Assembly (NCBI GenBank): GCA_013399305.1
Contig: VXAI01000444.1
Location: 62,001 to 126,000 of the forward strand
Reading direction: 5' to 3'
DNA from: Rostratula benghalensis
Taxonomy: Eukaryota; Chordata; Aves; Charadriiformes; Rostratulidae
DNA length: 64,000 bases
A program made the position numbers and the translations under genes. Below the pieces are notes generated by a model. That model made no database searches. It saw only the letters and a program-made list of their open reading frames with translations, and had not been told where the DNA came from. Position 1 is the first letter of the stretch. The number at the start of each line of letters is the position of its first letter. Below, piece after piece: positions 36,335-51,300 of the stretch.

Positions 36335-39300
36335 GTAACGCTATAGCTGCTTCTTTGCTCTCCCAGGTGTACTCTGGCTGACTTTGTCTGGCAAGGAGCC
36401 CTCATGGCCAGTATCTTGTTACTGCTTGAGGTATCTTAAGTACTCAAAAACAGTAAATGCTTTCCCACTCTGATAATCTACCACCCTATACTCTTCCAAA
36501 GTCTCAGAGACAGATAGCCCACCACCGTTCAGGTAAGTTTAGAGTCACAGCCAAACAGTGCATCATGTCTCTACTGAGAATTTACAAAGGAAGGGCAGAA
36601 AAAGGTGATGTCATTCCTGATTTGGAGGAGCTGTAAAACCTCTAATATGTTCATGCTTGTTAGAGAAACATTGGATGGTATCCCATTTTCTTTTTTCTTT
36701 TCTTACTTTTTTGTGTTTAAAATCTTTTTTTCTTACATTACCCTCTTGTGTTTTGACCCACAAAACAACCTTGTCTCCCTGGATCTAGCAATAGACAGCC
36801 ATTTCCTTTTAATATCTAGAGAGCCTAGCTAGAACAGTCCAGACTCATGCAATACTGAAACTTTGGAAAACCCCTGTATAGTAGCAACGGTTTAAGGCTT
36901 TCACTCTGTCTTCTTGGGGCCTGAGGAGAGCCACCTGGGTTTTAGGAAACCTGTAGCCTCACTGGATTCTGCCATGAACTGGTGCTCCAGATGCCTGAAT
37001 CGTTATGGGCCATGCCCCCAAAAGATCTCAAATCTTGCATCTGCAAATTGTGATTATGAGCAATGTGGTTTGGTCATTTTCCATAGCTAACAGCCGTGTT
37101 TGGTGATACGTGAAGCAGTGCCCAGTACTTTGCTGCTTAATGGCTGACATCAAGAGTTAGCTTGTACCTATGCAGAGATCAAGGATTCCTCTCCACCTCC
37201 CTGTGTAACCCTCATTTATATACCAAGCATGACATCTCTGGTATAGACTATTCCATTGACCATTCTATTGTTCTGTCTATGCTTCTTCCCAGCTTCTGTG
37301 GGAAGCAGAAAAGGCTCCTTGACTAGTATAAACATCACTTAGCAACAAAATATGCATTACTGACATTCCTTTTTACAAGAATTCTTAAATCACAGCAACC
37401 ACTAGAAAGAAAAATAACCCTGTATTAGCTGAAACCAGGGCAAGAGGGTAGACTTCCCATGCTTCAGTGAGCTGACCTAAGTACGAGGTTTTGCCTGGCG
37501 AAACAAAGTGATTTTCACTTTGTATTTAATTTCTCTGTCAAGTATTGCCTGATCAGCCCCATCAGGTCCCTGCCATGGTGAGATGGTGCCACGCACAGCC
37601 ACAAGGAATAGCTAATAGCTGGGACAGTTCTGGTTTAAATGCAGAGTGCTTACCTAAACAGCCCATGGTAACTGGCATACAGAAGGGCACATACAGAGTC
37701 TTATTTGGTTTCCTTGACTCAGTATTGAAGTTACAAAAAGTATATATTGTCTCAGTAGGAAAAAAAGATAGAGAGCAGCTGCAGAACCATCCTCAGCACT
37801 GTGTGGAAAGAGAAGTGTGCTATGGCCCTCCTTGTTTTAAGAAAAGAAATGCCTCATGGAGCTACTATCTCTGAAGTCTGGTCCTTATTAATACCTCAGG
37901 GCTGCTCTCCAGCCGTTCTCCACCCAACCTGTATTTGTGCTTGGGATTGTCACGTCCCAGGTGCAGGACCCTGCACTTGGCCTGGTAGATGAGAAGGCTT
38001 TACTGCCTGTATTTAACAGAGCAGGGAAAGAAGTGTAGACGGAGTTGTCAGCAATCTCAACTAACTTCAGGATCTCTAACTGAAATAAGAGTGGGCTGCT
38101 TTTTATTGTCTTTCCCTGTCCTGAGCATTTGGTGCTTTGTGTCATGTCATGTTCAATACTTAACACTGGGGGGATTCTTAAAACAAATTTGCAGATATCT
38201 CCACCTAAACATGTCAGGCTGAAGAACATAGGTAGTGACCTGTGTTCTTGCTAATGTGGCAAAGCTTTGGGGAAGGAAAATTAGGCCATTTGTTTACGCA
38301 TGGAGAGGAGTTAAGGTGCTGCCAGAAGAAATATTTGGGGCATTTCTATTATGTATTTATGGTCCTAGTTGTAACTTTTATGCCTAAAGCATATAAGCTA
38401 GAACACCCTGTCAAATGATTTGCTCAGTCTTTTGCAGTGTTTGACAGCACTCAGGAGAGTACCCTACTCTACAGCCAGAGCCAGCATCTCACCAAGCACA
38501 TGGGCATATGGACAAAGACACTGCAGACCTTCAAACCTGCAGTACAGCAGTTGTGTGCTGTACTTCTGTGCTTGCCTGTGTGCAGGGTCTCACCCTCTGG
38601 GAAAAGTGGGTTGTGAACCGCCGAGGCCAGTTCCCATATGCTCTGGTTCCAGGAGCTTGCAGATTGCTGTGGGACAACACCATGCACACAGCAGCTCCTG
38701 TAGAGCACCCACCCGCATTGCTTGGTTCCTTGCACTCCTTGCTGTGAGATCCTTGTGTAGTCCTTTCAGGAGTTTTGCATTCAAATTGAAAATGGGCACC
38801 AGAACCAGACAAAACCCAACCTCATAACCAGCCTGACTTTGGTCAGGGTCCTTCCCATGTCCTGCTTGGATGTGTCCACATGTGCCCTCCTTAACTCACA
38901 GCCCCCAGCAACCTTGTGGAATAGTAATGGGCAGAACTTGCATTGAGTTTTCTTGTATGGGTCTCACTTTTTGCTGCTGTCCTGGCCGTAGTCAGGTTAG
39001 ACTGTGCTGAAGCAGAGGTCTCTGAGAGGAGCTTTCATGATACTGTTGAGGATGTCCTGGGGTATTGTGCTGAACTCTTTTTTTTTTTTTCTTTTTTTCC
39101 TCTTAACAGAATGCTGCTCGGAACTTCCAGGATTTTGACTGTCAGGTAAGAAATGTGCAGGAGACAAGGATCTGTGTGCAGACTCCCCATGGCTCATCAG
39201 TAATTCTGAGAGAGATGAAAAAATTCTGTATCTTAATTTTAATTCCTGTTAAGGTTTAATCAATAAGAACTTGAATAAGTCCAGTTAGCAGAAATTGCCC

Positions 39301-42300
39301 TTCACCTTTTCATGCAGAGTACATTGTTTTGAGCAATGAGGTGCAGACTTCAACTCCTCTGCTGAGGCTTCACAACATCTTCCAGGATGTCTGTCCTGAA
39401 AAGCAGTTTCTTTGAGACAATCAATATGCTGAAGAGCTGCAGCTCTGTCACATCCCCTCGGGTTCACTGTCTGGGAAAGGAGGAGCCTGTGTGCTCTGTC
39501 TGTGTTGGGAGGAGATGGAAGAAGCTGCCCCAGATAGAGCACCCCTGCTCAGCTTGGGCCATGACAAAGCCATGGTCGTTTTCTGGGAGGTTACTCACCT
39601 GGCAGAAGAGTGTGGGGATATGAGTGTGATCGCTCTGATTGCCATAGAAATAGCCCTGTTAGAGGGCACCACATGTGTCCAAGACAGAAGAGACATTCTT
39701 TGCTAGGTGGAGCACAACAGTGTGATTATGTGGTGCATTTTGTAGAGCACAGGCTCATGTTTCATGCCAGATCACCTTGGTGGCTGATCTGCAGCTGGAG
39801 GATTTTCTTTCTCGTAGACTGTAGGAGGCTGCTGTATCTGTAGAGTTCTGCTGAGCACAGGACAGGCTCTCATTGCTGTATCGTATCAGTGATGTGGCCA
39901 GGGGGTAGAGCTGTCAACAGTCCAGGAGAGCTTTTAATAAGTCTGTTGATGTAGATGATTCCAGAAAACCTTGTGCAAACCTGTGCAGAACAGGAGTATA
40001 ATAAATAGGTTTTATTTTTTTGCCAACAGACACTGAAGGTACACCTTTAGTACCTGTACACCTTTAGTACACACTGTACTGCTTTAGCTTGATTCATTGT
40101 GAGTTTTAGTGTTATCTTAAGGCTTATAATTATATAAAAATTACTAATCTTAACTGTTGAAACTTTAGTGTCTAGTCTTAGAAGTGGTAACAATGTTATG
40201 CAATGACATTTCTGTTTTAATAAAGATAGATAATGTGTTTAAAAACTTACCTGTATTGTCTTGTCTCCATCTGTCTTTCTGCATATTCTCCATCTCTGCC
40301 AGAGGTCCAGTGTGCCCCTTTGTTGGATGGGGAATGGGTAAAAATAGGTGCTCTGCCTTTGAGTAGGGGCATTAGGGAGTACAGACACTGCATTTTGGGG
40401 CATAAATACATTGCCTGAGTGTCTGAATGCATTAGCCTTCACTACAAATTCCCTAGTGACCCAACAAAGATTTGTGTTTGCCCCTGCCCTGCTTGTCTGT
40501 GAGCAGATATGCTCTTCAGAGCCAGAACAGAGTGGGAAGGCAGGGAGGAGTCCCTGTAACAGAGCAGTGTGTCGCTGCTGCCTTTTCACTCTACGCTTTC
40601 CTTCTACAAGCAAAGCCTCTTTGTGCCCTTCTTTAAAGAACAGACCAATCCTGAAGCTGTGTGAGCCGCAGAGAAACACGAGGGTGCAACCAGTGCATGC
40701 TGTGCACTCGGCATGTCCCAGTGGTGCTGTTGTCTCAGTCCCCATCTGCCCCTGGGTTTGAGCTGCAGGAGTTGCTGCTGAGGGGCTCTGGGGAGCACTG
40801 GGCCAGGAAAAGAGAAGCTTGTGGCTTCTCTGTGCTGTGATTTAGATCAGCAGTGAGCTCGTGGCCATGGCAACAGTTGGGCAGGAGACAAGATGTTCCT
40901 TCCAGGAGCCCTCTTGGTAATTAATTTAGAATTATTTAATTATTTTTTATTTTAGCGTGAGGTAAACACAATGTCTCTTGTGACTGTAAATGTTGTCCTA
41001 GCCTCACCTTCCTCCAGCATCTCTCCCTGCAAGGTGTGGTTTCAGGGTACACCTGCCTTGGCTGCCCTTTCCTACCTGTAAAGTACCCCCAAGGGCTGGA
41101 TGAAGTCTGTGTTTGAAATACGGCAGAGAGGATAGATGGTGCATTGGATCCCTAGGTTTTCTGCCTCAGTTGCTAATAGCCAGTGAAGTACTTAAACATG
41201 GAGGTTGAGCTCCTCTGTTGTCTTGTGAAAAAATACTGCTGCTTTTTAGTCTCTTGAAGCATGTCCAGCTGCCTCATTCAGGCCTCTGCAAAATTGGTGT
41301 CTTTACTTACTGGTGTTTGAGAAAGGGGAATTCAAAGTGAAGAGTTTTGCTGGGGACTTTAGAGGAAGGGAGATCCTATTGTGTAAAGAGAAACTAAGAG
41401 CACTTAGGGGGTTTAATTTGTCCAGAACTTCACAGGGAGGAATAACATGGGGGGGATCTCAAAGAAGAAAAGGCATACACTGGCCATGAATTCACAGATG
41501 ATGCAAGATCACTGATTCATCAGTGATGCAAGACCTGCATTCCCGACCTTCTTATTTTTCCCATAGTCCAAAAAAAGGTGTTTTAAATGGAGATAAAGCT
41601 GTAGCTTTGTATGGCACTGACCACATCCTGGGCTGTTCTTGCAAGGCTGCAGTCAGCAGGGTGAGGGAAGGGGGTGCTCTCTTTCAGCACTAGTGGTGGC
41701 AGCCCTGTTGACAGCACAGGTCCAGTTTGAAGGCATTGACATAGTGGAGTTGAGTCCTGATTATTCTGTGCCCTTGGCCGTGAGGTGATTTGCTGGGAGT
41801 CCATCCCAACTCTTTCCAGGATGGTAACACAGCCCACCTCAGCAGACTGTTCATCATGTGATGTGTCTAGACCTCCTTCTGGCTGGAAGCTGGAGTTTCA
41901 AAATATTTTCTGCAGTTGGGCCATGCTTGTGAAATTGTTTAGTTTAATCCCAGCTTGGGAGCATGTTAACACTGTCACTGTCTGAGTTGTGTAGTTCCAG
42001 GAACACAGGTTGGGTGTGCTGTTTTCTGTAAAGCTTTGGCATGTGTTACTATTCAAGTGGATATTTAGGGCTTGTAAAATCTTTCCTTCCTTTGGGAAAA
42101 ATGGTGTGAATAGAAGCCACTGTGAATTTCTGTTAATTTCCCAGTGTATTTGTTTTTAATTTTATATAACCTGCCAGGATCATATCTGGGCAAGGTCAAC
42201 AAAGCAAGTCTGAAGTGTGTTACTCTGAGTTCATGTGGAATGAAGAAGCTTTTAGCCTTTCTGACACAGCTGACTATCAGACACAGGTGCCCTGGTTTTC

Positions 42301-45300
42301 TTAAACTGGTCATCTACAAGCAACCGCAATTAACCCTGACAAATAACAGATTGCCTGGGCTTCAGTTAAAACACACACACACACCCCACAATCTGATAAC
42401 CATTTAGCAACGGAGATAAAGGAGCGCGAGTGTGGTGGCTTAGAGGTCTTTATCAATATGCATCTAGGTTATTCTCAGAAATAAAATGTATTAACCCAAA
42501 TCTGAGACCGACATTTTACTTGAAAGCTGTATGAACCTTAATGAAATCTAGGCTTGGCTTCTAACATTTGTGGGCAGATGGTGGATTAAATGGTCTGAGT
42601 TGCTGATGGACAGATGGTGTGGTGACCTACACAGTTACTAGAGCTGTATTTGGGCTTTTGTTATTACCTGGAGACCCTCTTCCATTGTTTTGGGAAGTAG
42701 GTGTTCAGTGTTGCCCTGAATCTCTCCCATTTTTCCAGGTGAATTGCTTTAAATACCAATGAGGAATATGCTGATACATTTGTAAAATTGTCCAAATAAA
42801 TCTGCACTGTGTTTCAGACTGCAATAAGTTAGCATCTGATCTGATCTATAGCTGTGCTTCCACTCTGCTGTCTCCACCCTCATGAAGGGGGGAGAGTATT
42901 TTGCTCCCCAGCACACACCATGCAGAAGAGCCCCTGGGTGTGGAGGTAGGTCTGGGATTTGGCAGAAGGCTCACAAAGTACAAAAAAGGTGGGAATAAAT
43001 AAATAGATTTCAGCTGAAACAGAAAAGACAAGGCATACATAAACCATGGAGGAAAGAAATTAAAGTTTCCCTGTTAAGCAGCTTGCTACACATTGCTGGA
43101 ATTAATTGAAAATGTAGAGTTTAGTGAGTGTTGCCTGTGTTCAGAGCAAAATACAGCAAAATGTTTGAAGAATTAATAGATCTCAATGGGAAGGTATTTT
43201 GCCATTCTAGTACTGAAAGTATAGCTTTTCACTGAGCCCATGTTTTTATTAATTCAGTTTTGGAGAAGTACTTCCACATGTACGTTTGTTTGAAGCTTTT
43301 TAGTCTGCATTTTTTAAAGCTTGCTTATCCTTGCCCAATTTGTTTGCTTTATTTTTGCTTGTTGTGCAACAGGAGATGGTGTTCTGCTATTGAGAGATTA
43401 TTGAAATATCCCATCATGTGTATTTCCTGATGTCATAGGTGTTATATCAAAATTGGATTAATTTCCTGCTGAAATCAGTAAAACCAGCTTGTGATTGCTA
43501 TATGGTAGCACTGAATACAAGGTGATTTAAAGCATCTCCTTTGATGAAAAAGCATTCTTTTCATGAAAAAGCATGAAGTGTCAGCATTTTGAGGAAGGGT
43601 TTGTTTTCTCTACGAATACCAGGGGAGCTGTTCTCACTAGCATTGAAATGTTTTGTCTCGGATACCGGGGATCATTCATCTTCTGATTTATACAATGAGT
43701 TCCTTTGTTCAAAGTGCTAGAGTAAAATTAATAACGTCATAGAATCATATGAATGGTCCAGGCCAGAAGGGACCTCCAAAGGGTGTCTAGTTCAACTTTC
43801 CTGCAGTCAGCAGGGACACCCCCAACCAGACCAGGCTGCCCAGGGCCTCGTCGTGCCTCACCTTGAAGATCTCCAGGGAAGGGGCCTCAACCACCTCCCT
43901 GGGCAACCAGTTCCAGTGCTCCATCACCCTCCGAGTAAAGAATTTATTCTTAATACCCAATCTAAATCTGCTCTTCTCCAGCTTGAAGCCATTGCCCCTC
44001 ATACTGTCACTGTAGGCCTTTGGAAACAGACCCTCCCCAGCTCTCCTGTAGCCCCCTTCAGGTACTGGAAGCTGCTCTTAGGTCTCCCCGGAGCCTCCTC
44101 TTCTCCAGGCTGAACAACCCCAGTTCCCTCAACCTGTCCTCATAGCAGAGGTGCTCCATCCCTCTGATCGTCTTCGTGGCCCTCTTTTGGACCCGCTCCA
44201 TCAGGTCCATGTCCTTCCTATCTTGAGGGCTCCAGCCCTGCACACAGGACTGCAGGTGAGGTCTCACCAGAGCACAGTGGCAGAATGACCTCTCTGGACC
44301 TGCTGGCAACACTTCTTTTGATGCAGCCCAGGATGGGATTGGCCTTTTTGGCTGAAAGTGCACGCTGTCTGCTCACGTCCGGCTTCTTGTCCATCAGCAC
44401 CCCCAAGTCCCTTTCCTCAGGGCTGCTTTCTAATACCTTGTTGCCTGGTCTGGATGGATACCAAGGATTGTTCCAGCCCAGGTGCAGAACCTTGCACTTG
44501 CTCCCGTTGAACTTCATGTGGTCTACTTGAGCCCACCTCTCCAGCCTGTCCAGGTCCCTCTGGATGACATCCCGTCCCTCAGGTGTATCAACACCGCCAC
44601 ACAGCTTGGTGTCATCTGCAGACTTGCTGATGTTTCTCTCAATCCCTCTGTCCATGTCATTGATAAAAACGTTAAACAGTACTGGTCACAGCAGGGACCC
44701 CTGAGGGACACCACTTGTCACTGCTCTCCATCTGGACCTCAAGCCATTGAGAACCACCCTCTGGATGGGACCATCCAGCCAGTTCTTTATTCAATGAACA
44801 GCCCACCCATCAAGTCCATATCCCTCCAATTTGGTAAGCATGATGTTGTGGGGGACTGTGTCAAAGGCCTTACAGAGGTCCAGACAGATCACATCCATAG
44901 GTTGTCCCTTATCTACCGAGATAGTCACCCTATCATAGAAGGCCACTAGGTTGGTCAGGCAGGATGTGCCTCTAGTAGAGCCATGCTGGCTGTCCTCAGT
45001 CATCTCCCTGTCCTCCATGTGCCCAAGCATGGCATCTAGAAGGATCTGTTCCATGCTCTTCCCAGGCAGGGAGGTGAGGCTGACAGGTCGGTAGCTCCCA
45101 GGGTCCTCCTTTCTACCCTTTTTAAAAATGAGTGTGATGTTTCCTTTCTTCCAGTCCACAGGGACTTCACCCAACTGCCGTGATGTTTCAAATATCATGG
45201 AGAGTGGCTTGGCAACTACATCAGCCAGTTCCTTCAGGACTCTGGGATGTATATCATCAGGTCCTATGGACTTGTATATCTGCAGGTTCCTCAACTCAAG

Positions 45301-48300
45301 ATGCTTTGATCTAGAAAGCAAGGAGGTTTTAGTGCCTACTAAATTGGGAGCTGCCCTTAATCTTTTTAAAACTAGTTTCACCGCTGAAGTACGGGGTTTG
45401 ACTTCTGCTGACATCACAGCAACAAATACTGTAAAGCTAAAAAAAGATTAAAAGATAATTTTATTTTGGAAATTTTTTTTTCATTATTCTTATTTCTAAG
45501 GAAGCTCTTCCTGATACTTCCCTTCACTGGCTTTCCATCTCTTCTAGATCTGGCTCTGTTTTTTGAAAAACTGCAATGCTGAGTTCTGGAAAGCTTTTGC
45601 CTGCCAGACTTGGACTGAAACATGATTTTTATTTTTAATGTACGAGCACAATCTGTCCATGGAGATTACTTAAGTGTTACTTTTGCTTTCTGTATGCTTG
45701 TGACAACAGTGTGCTGAAGAGGCTGATAATGCAGATGTGGTATTTGAGGTTCCAGTGGTTTTTTCGTTCATGTTAGTGAGTTCTTAGAGCAAAAGCAAAT
45801 GTATGCACTTTAGGTTGAGAAAGGGATTTGCCTCCTTCTTGCCTTCAGACAAGTGAACGGTGCCTTTCCACTAGCAGTGACTGCTTTGTTTCCATCCATT
45901 CTGCAACACCCATGGTGGTATTTCAGAGCAGCTAATGAGTAATTGTAATACTAGTTATAACTCAATGCAGTTAGACTCAGTTCTAGTTCCCAGCGACATG
46001 AAAGGTTTGGAGACACAGAGCATAGCCCTGCTTTCTCTTCTCCAGGAGATTTTAAGATGTTCATGGCCTTTAGAAATGTATTTTGGTATATTGTGTTAGC
46101 AGGTAGACTGTCCTTGGTGGGAAATGTGGCCTCTTGCCTGCCTAAAGGCAACCTGATCTGAGGTCTAGCAGTCACACAAAGTATTTTTAGACATGCTTGT
46201 GTATTAGCACATTCAGATCTTCCTTGTGTAGGATTCAGGCTTACAAAGGCTGTGTGCCTGCAGGTTGTGGCACCTCGAGCCCGCTGTCCAGGGGATGGAG
46301 GAGTTCTGGAGGCATCAGCCTGTTCTGTTCACCATCCATGGGGCAGGCTGCAGCCCAGTACTCTACTGGCTCCCAGTGCAGCCTGCTGCCAGAGTTGTGC
46401 AGATGAGAGATGTTGTGTAGGTGGTTTAATTCACCCTGAACTGTTACAGATCTAGGCAGGTCCAGTTTCCTGCATTAGCTGAGGAGGGGGGAGTCCACCC
46501 TTACAGCAGGAGTAAGAAGCACCACGTATTCCAAAGTCTGTGCTGGGTCCCTTGCCTATCACATTGGATACTTGACTGGAGTGCAAGAAAGTTGTGGCTT
46601 TAACTGCTTCTTGTTTAACATATGGGCAGGGCAGGAGATGGATAAGTACATCTTGCTCCATCTCTGACAAGTAGGTGTTGTCTTTAATTGCTTATTGATT
46701 TCAATATTGTGGTGTTGTAGGAGTTTATGATCTCTGATTTGGGAGCACAAGCCTGGCCTGTCAGCTGCACACCTCTTGTAAGTCACAACTTCAGTTCATT
46801 TGGCTGCAGAGCCAGGCAGAATCTGAACTTCAGAGACAACTTGCCATTTCTCTCTGGCATTAGGAAGGGTTACAATACACACTAGGTCTGTCCTTCAGCA
46901 TCATGTGCCTTTGGAAGAGGAACACACAAAGGCTGCACTGTATATACAACAATATGCTGGGGATAGCCCAGCAGCACCTTTGTGCTGATGCTTTTGTGTT
47001 TGTGTAACCAGATTTCCCACCTTATTCTTCTGCTGCTCTTGATTCTCACCCAGCATTTCTCTAATTTAAGACTTAAGCTAATTACACAACGTACTAGAAA
47101 CTATTGCCTGCTTGCATAGATCACACTGTATTTTCTTATAATAAATTTCTGGTCTGTATGGAAATGAATAATTTAATTCAAGATATTGCTTCAAATCTCA
47201 TTTAGAATTGCTTCCCACACAGCCATCTCCTGCAGCTCTACTATTTCCAAAATAATTCTGCACAGAGAGAGGACATGGTAAGCACTTACCTACCAACTGC
47301 ATTATGGGCTTTGGTACTGTAAGAGTTACTAGATGGCGATGGTTTACAGTCTTACAATATTTTTTCTTAGCTTATAGACATAGTGTTGTTTCACTAACAT
47401 GTAGAAATTTGAGGGCAGCTGTTCCAAAAATATATGACAATGGAATCTCTATTTTAATCTCTTCACGATCAATAGCCATGATAGGTTGCCAGGAGAGCGT
47501 GCTGCAATTGTTTTCTACCTTTGCCAAGACTGGCAAAGATGACATATAGTAAATAACAACTGTAGCTACTGTGTCACTGAAAAAGGGGAGAACCTGATAT
47601 GAGTAATCTGCGTCTTCTCCACCTCACAGCAAAGTGGCGGTTTTCTTTGCCTTAGGTGAACCAGGACCGGAGTGTCCTTAGGCTGAATGGTTTTGGGGGA
47701 TGTTACTGGTCCTCTATTAGTAAAGGCATTTTACAAGCTTGAACAGAATATTAACAACAGGTACCTCTTCTGCCAGATTTGAATTTAAAAAAAAATAATA
47801 AAAAATTGAAGGGGTTTCACGGATTTGTTCTTTATTGTTGGCCTCCAAATTAAATAAATTCTCTGTTTTCCCAGGGAATTAATTTTGAACTTCGAGCACC
47901 TTCACACTGGGAGTAAAATTCATCTGGTAATGCCAAAAAAAGAAACGTAATAAATTAGTTGTGAAAAGCACTGGTAATAGTCTCATCATTAATCATTCCC
48001 ACTGTGAAGCAAATTACTTACTTCAGACTTTAATAACTATTAAAACTTAAGCTCTGGATCACACTTTGGCCTGGAGCTGAGTGAGCATGGCTGGAACTGG
48101 GACTGCTGCAGTCTGGCACCCTGGTACCTCTGTTTGCTGCGCAGGAGTCTCTGGAGCCCAAGGCATTGGCACCTCTGGAACTGCTATTGGATGCCTCCTT
48201 CCCTCATTCAGAAATATTTTCTCTTAATATGGGAAATTTTCTGTGGCACTTGTCAGTGCTTCCCTTTCTGGCTAGAGACAGAGGGTGGCAGTCAGAGATG

Positions 48301-51300
48301 GTTATCCCATTTGAACTTTTTGCCACCTAGGCACGTGCCCGCTCCATCCCATAATCAGTCCCACAGTAAATATAGACTTTGGTGGTCATAATTGGGTGTG
48401 CGTTTTCCTTCTCAGTTTAAGAATTATTCAGAGATGTTAAGGCCAAATAGGATAATGTCTCAATCTAGTCTGACCTTCTGCATATCCCCAGCAAGGAATA
48501 CCTCCCAGCAGTTCCCGCTTGTGTTTCATCTCAGATGTTTAAAGCTGTTGGGTTGTGTCTTATTACCTCCGGGTGTCTGAACCTTCACACATATCTTATT
48601 TTCTGAAGCATAGGGCTCTGACTAAAAACCAGTGATTCTCAGGAGCTGGGACCATAGGGAATAGAGCAAAAATCACAGGGCTGTGGGAGATGGTCAGTAG
48701 CATTGGTGGCCTTTCTCTGGCTACTATCCATTCTTATGCCCTACCCCTACCTAAGAGTGTATCTTAGCAGGACAGCTAAGGTAGGTCAGTGTTGCTGCCA
48801 CTCTGTGTGCACTCGTAGTGTTTACCTTCCATCCAGTGAGAGATCCTATGGCTGCAGGGCCAGTTCCTTTGGTTTCCTGCTGTAGTGGGGTTTCCATGAG
48901 ACCATCACTCATTGGACATGGGGCAGGGCAGAAGCATGAGAGTAGCACTTTTTTTGATGGCACTTCATCATCAAGTCAGCCAATCTGTAACAAAAAGTTG
49001 CACCAAAAAGCTCAGTTTTGTTTTGGGTTTTTTTTCCAGTGGTTATTGTATTCTTGTCTGGGATCATAGAAGAGAGTCAAGATCCCTTTTGGTGGACACT
49101 GAGAGTGGAACATTAGTACCTTGATGCAGTACAGGAAGGAGAGGGTAGGATGCAGGTGGATGTTAAAGGAAGCTTGTTGATCTGATTTGGCTCTAACTAA
49201 TGTCAGTGAATAACTTAGATTCCTCCTAGACTGAAATCCCAGGCCCAAATAAGAAATCTGTGTTTTGTCTGTAATTGTGTGAGTGCCCAAGAGGGTCATC
49301 AGAGAAGCTACGAGGCTAGAAGACAAGACAAGGCTGGGAAGCTTCAGCTGTTCTGTGTCAGTTAGATGTGGCACCAGTACTCCGTTTTAGCCACAGACTT
49401 GTATGGAGCAACAAGTTATGGAGCCCCAGGGAGCAAAAGCTGTCATTGATATGATTCTGAGAAGGGCAGAGAAATGTGTCTTCAAATAGCTGCTCTGTGA
49501 TGGGAACCATAATGTTCTCCAGGTTAACATCGTGGGGGAAAAGACAAAAAACTCCGAAGCATAGAAAACTTCACTGGGTTTGCACTGCACAGAAATGGAG
49601 AAGCTTATTGAAAATAAGCTAAGCAGAGAGCAAGTACCCACCTTCTATCACAGCAGACAGACCACTTCTCAGAAGTGGTCCAGGAAAGCCAGCATGACTA
49701 AACAGAAGGGCATGGAGACTATTGAAAACAAAAAAGCATTCTTGAAAAAGCTGGAGAAAATTGAAAAGGTTATAAACTCTAGCAGATTAACTATATAAAC
49801 AGAACAAAGCAGGCAAAAGGGGATTTTGAGAGATGACTTGCAAAGGAAGAAATAGTCCCTTTCAGGTGATCAGAAACGGCACTATGTGAGAGTTTGGAGA
49901 GTTCTAATGCTGTTCAGGCTCTGAAAGACTCAGGGAAGATCTACCCATAGCAGAAAAAAACAAAGTTTAATTTCTTCTGCCCTGTGGCTGAGATACTTAA
50001 TACCTTCTTTGCCTCTATCTTCAGTAGTCAGACCAGCTACTCCCAGGGTGTTCAGCCTCCTGAGCTGGATGGAAGATAAGGATGGAAAACAGAACAACCC
50101 CACCCCGCCCCCATAATCCAGGACCTCGCTCGTGGCCCTGGGGACATCACTGGTGGCCCCTGGAATCTCACTGGTTGCCTTAGAGACTTCACCGGTTCAA
50201 TATCTTTATCCATGATCCGGATGAGGGGATTGAGTGCACCCTCAGTAAGTTTGCAGATGCCACCAAATTAGGTGGGAATGTTGACCTGCTTGAGGGTAAG
50301 AAGGCTCTGCAGAGGGACCTGGACAGGTTGGATCAATGGGCCAGGGCCAATTTTATGAGGTTCAAAAAGGCCAAGCACCAGGTCCTGCATTTCAGTCACA
50401 ACAACCCCAGCAGTGCTACAGGCTTGGGGAAGAGTGGCTGGAGCTGCCCAGCAGAAAAGGACCAGGGGGTGTTGGTGGACAACCAGCTTAGCATGAGTCA
50501 GTGGTGTGCCCAGGTGGCCAAGAAGGTCAACAACATCCTAGCATGGCCAGCAGGAGTTGGGAAGTGATGGTGCCTCTGTACTGGGCACTGGTGGGGCCTC
50601 ACCTCGAGTGCTGTGTTCAGTTCTGGGCCCCTCACTACAAGAAGGACATTGAGGGGCTGGAGCATGTCCAGAGGAGAGCTACCAAGCTGGGGAGGGGTCT
50701 GGAGAACAAGTCCTGTGAGGAGAGGCTGAGGGAACTGGGCATGTTTAGTTTGGAGAAGAGGAGGCTGAGGGGAGACCTCGCTGCCCTCTACAACTGCCTG
50801 ACAGGAGGTTGCAGAGAGGTGGGTGCTGGCCTCTTCTCCCCAGGGAATAATGACAGGAGCAGAGAAAATGGTCTGCAGTCGCAGCAGATGAGATGTTAAG
50901 GTTCAGATGAGATATTAAGAAGAATGGCTTCACTGACAGAATGGTCAGGCACTGGAACCAGTCTGCCCATGGAGGAGGTGGTTGAGTCACCACCCCTGGA
51001 GGTGTTTAAGAAACGTGTAGATGTGGCACCTCAGGGCATACTCTAGTGGGCAAGAGGTAGGGGGTTTTGTGTGTGTATGGTTGGACTTGGTGATCTCAGA
51101 GGTCCTTTCCAACCCTGATGATTCTGTGATTCTGTCAGACATATGTCTTAAGGCACTTAGGTGACCATGCGATCAGGGAGAATGTCCTTTCACAGATGAA
51201 ATATGGGTTAAAAAAGAAAAAAAAAAAAACGAAACAATTATTTTCGCAAATGCATGAGAGGTCTGTATTGCGACCTGTACTGTTTAAATCTACTCTTAAA

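Noticed and set aside
44791..45417. 208-codon frame as a host gene
   Set aside because: It has reverse-transcriptase blocks and is part of an antisense CR1 LINE.
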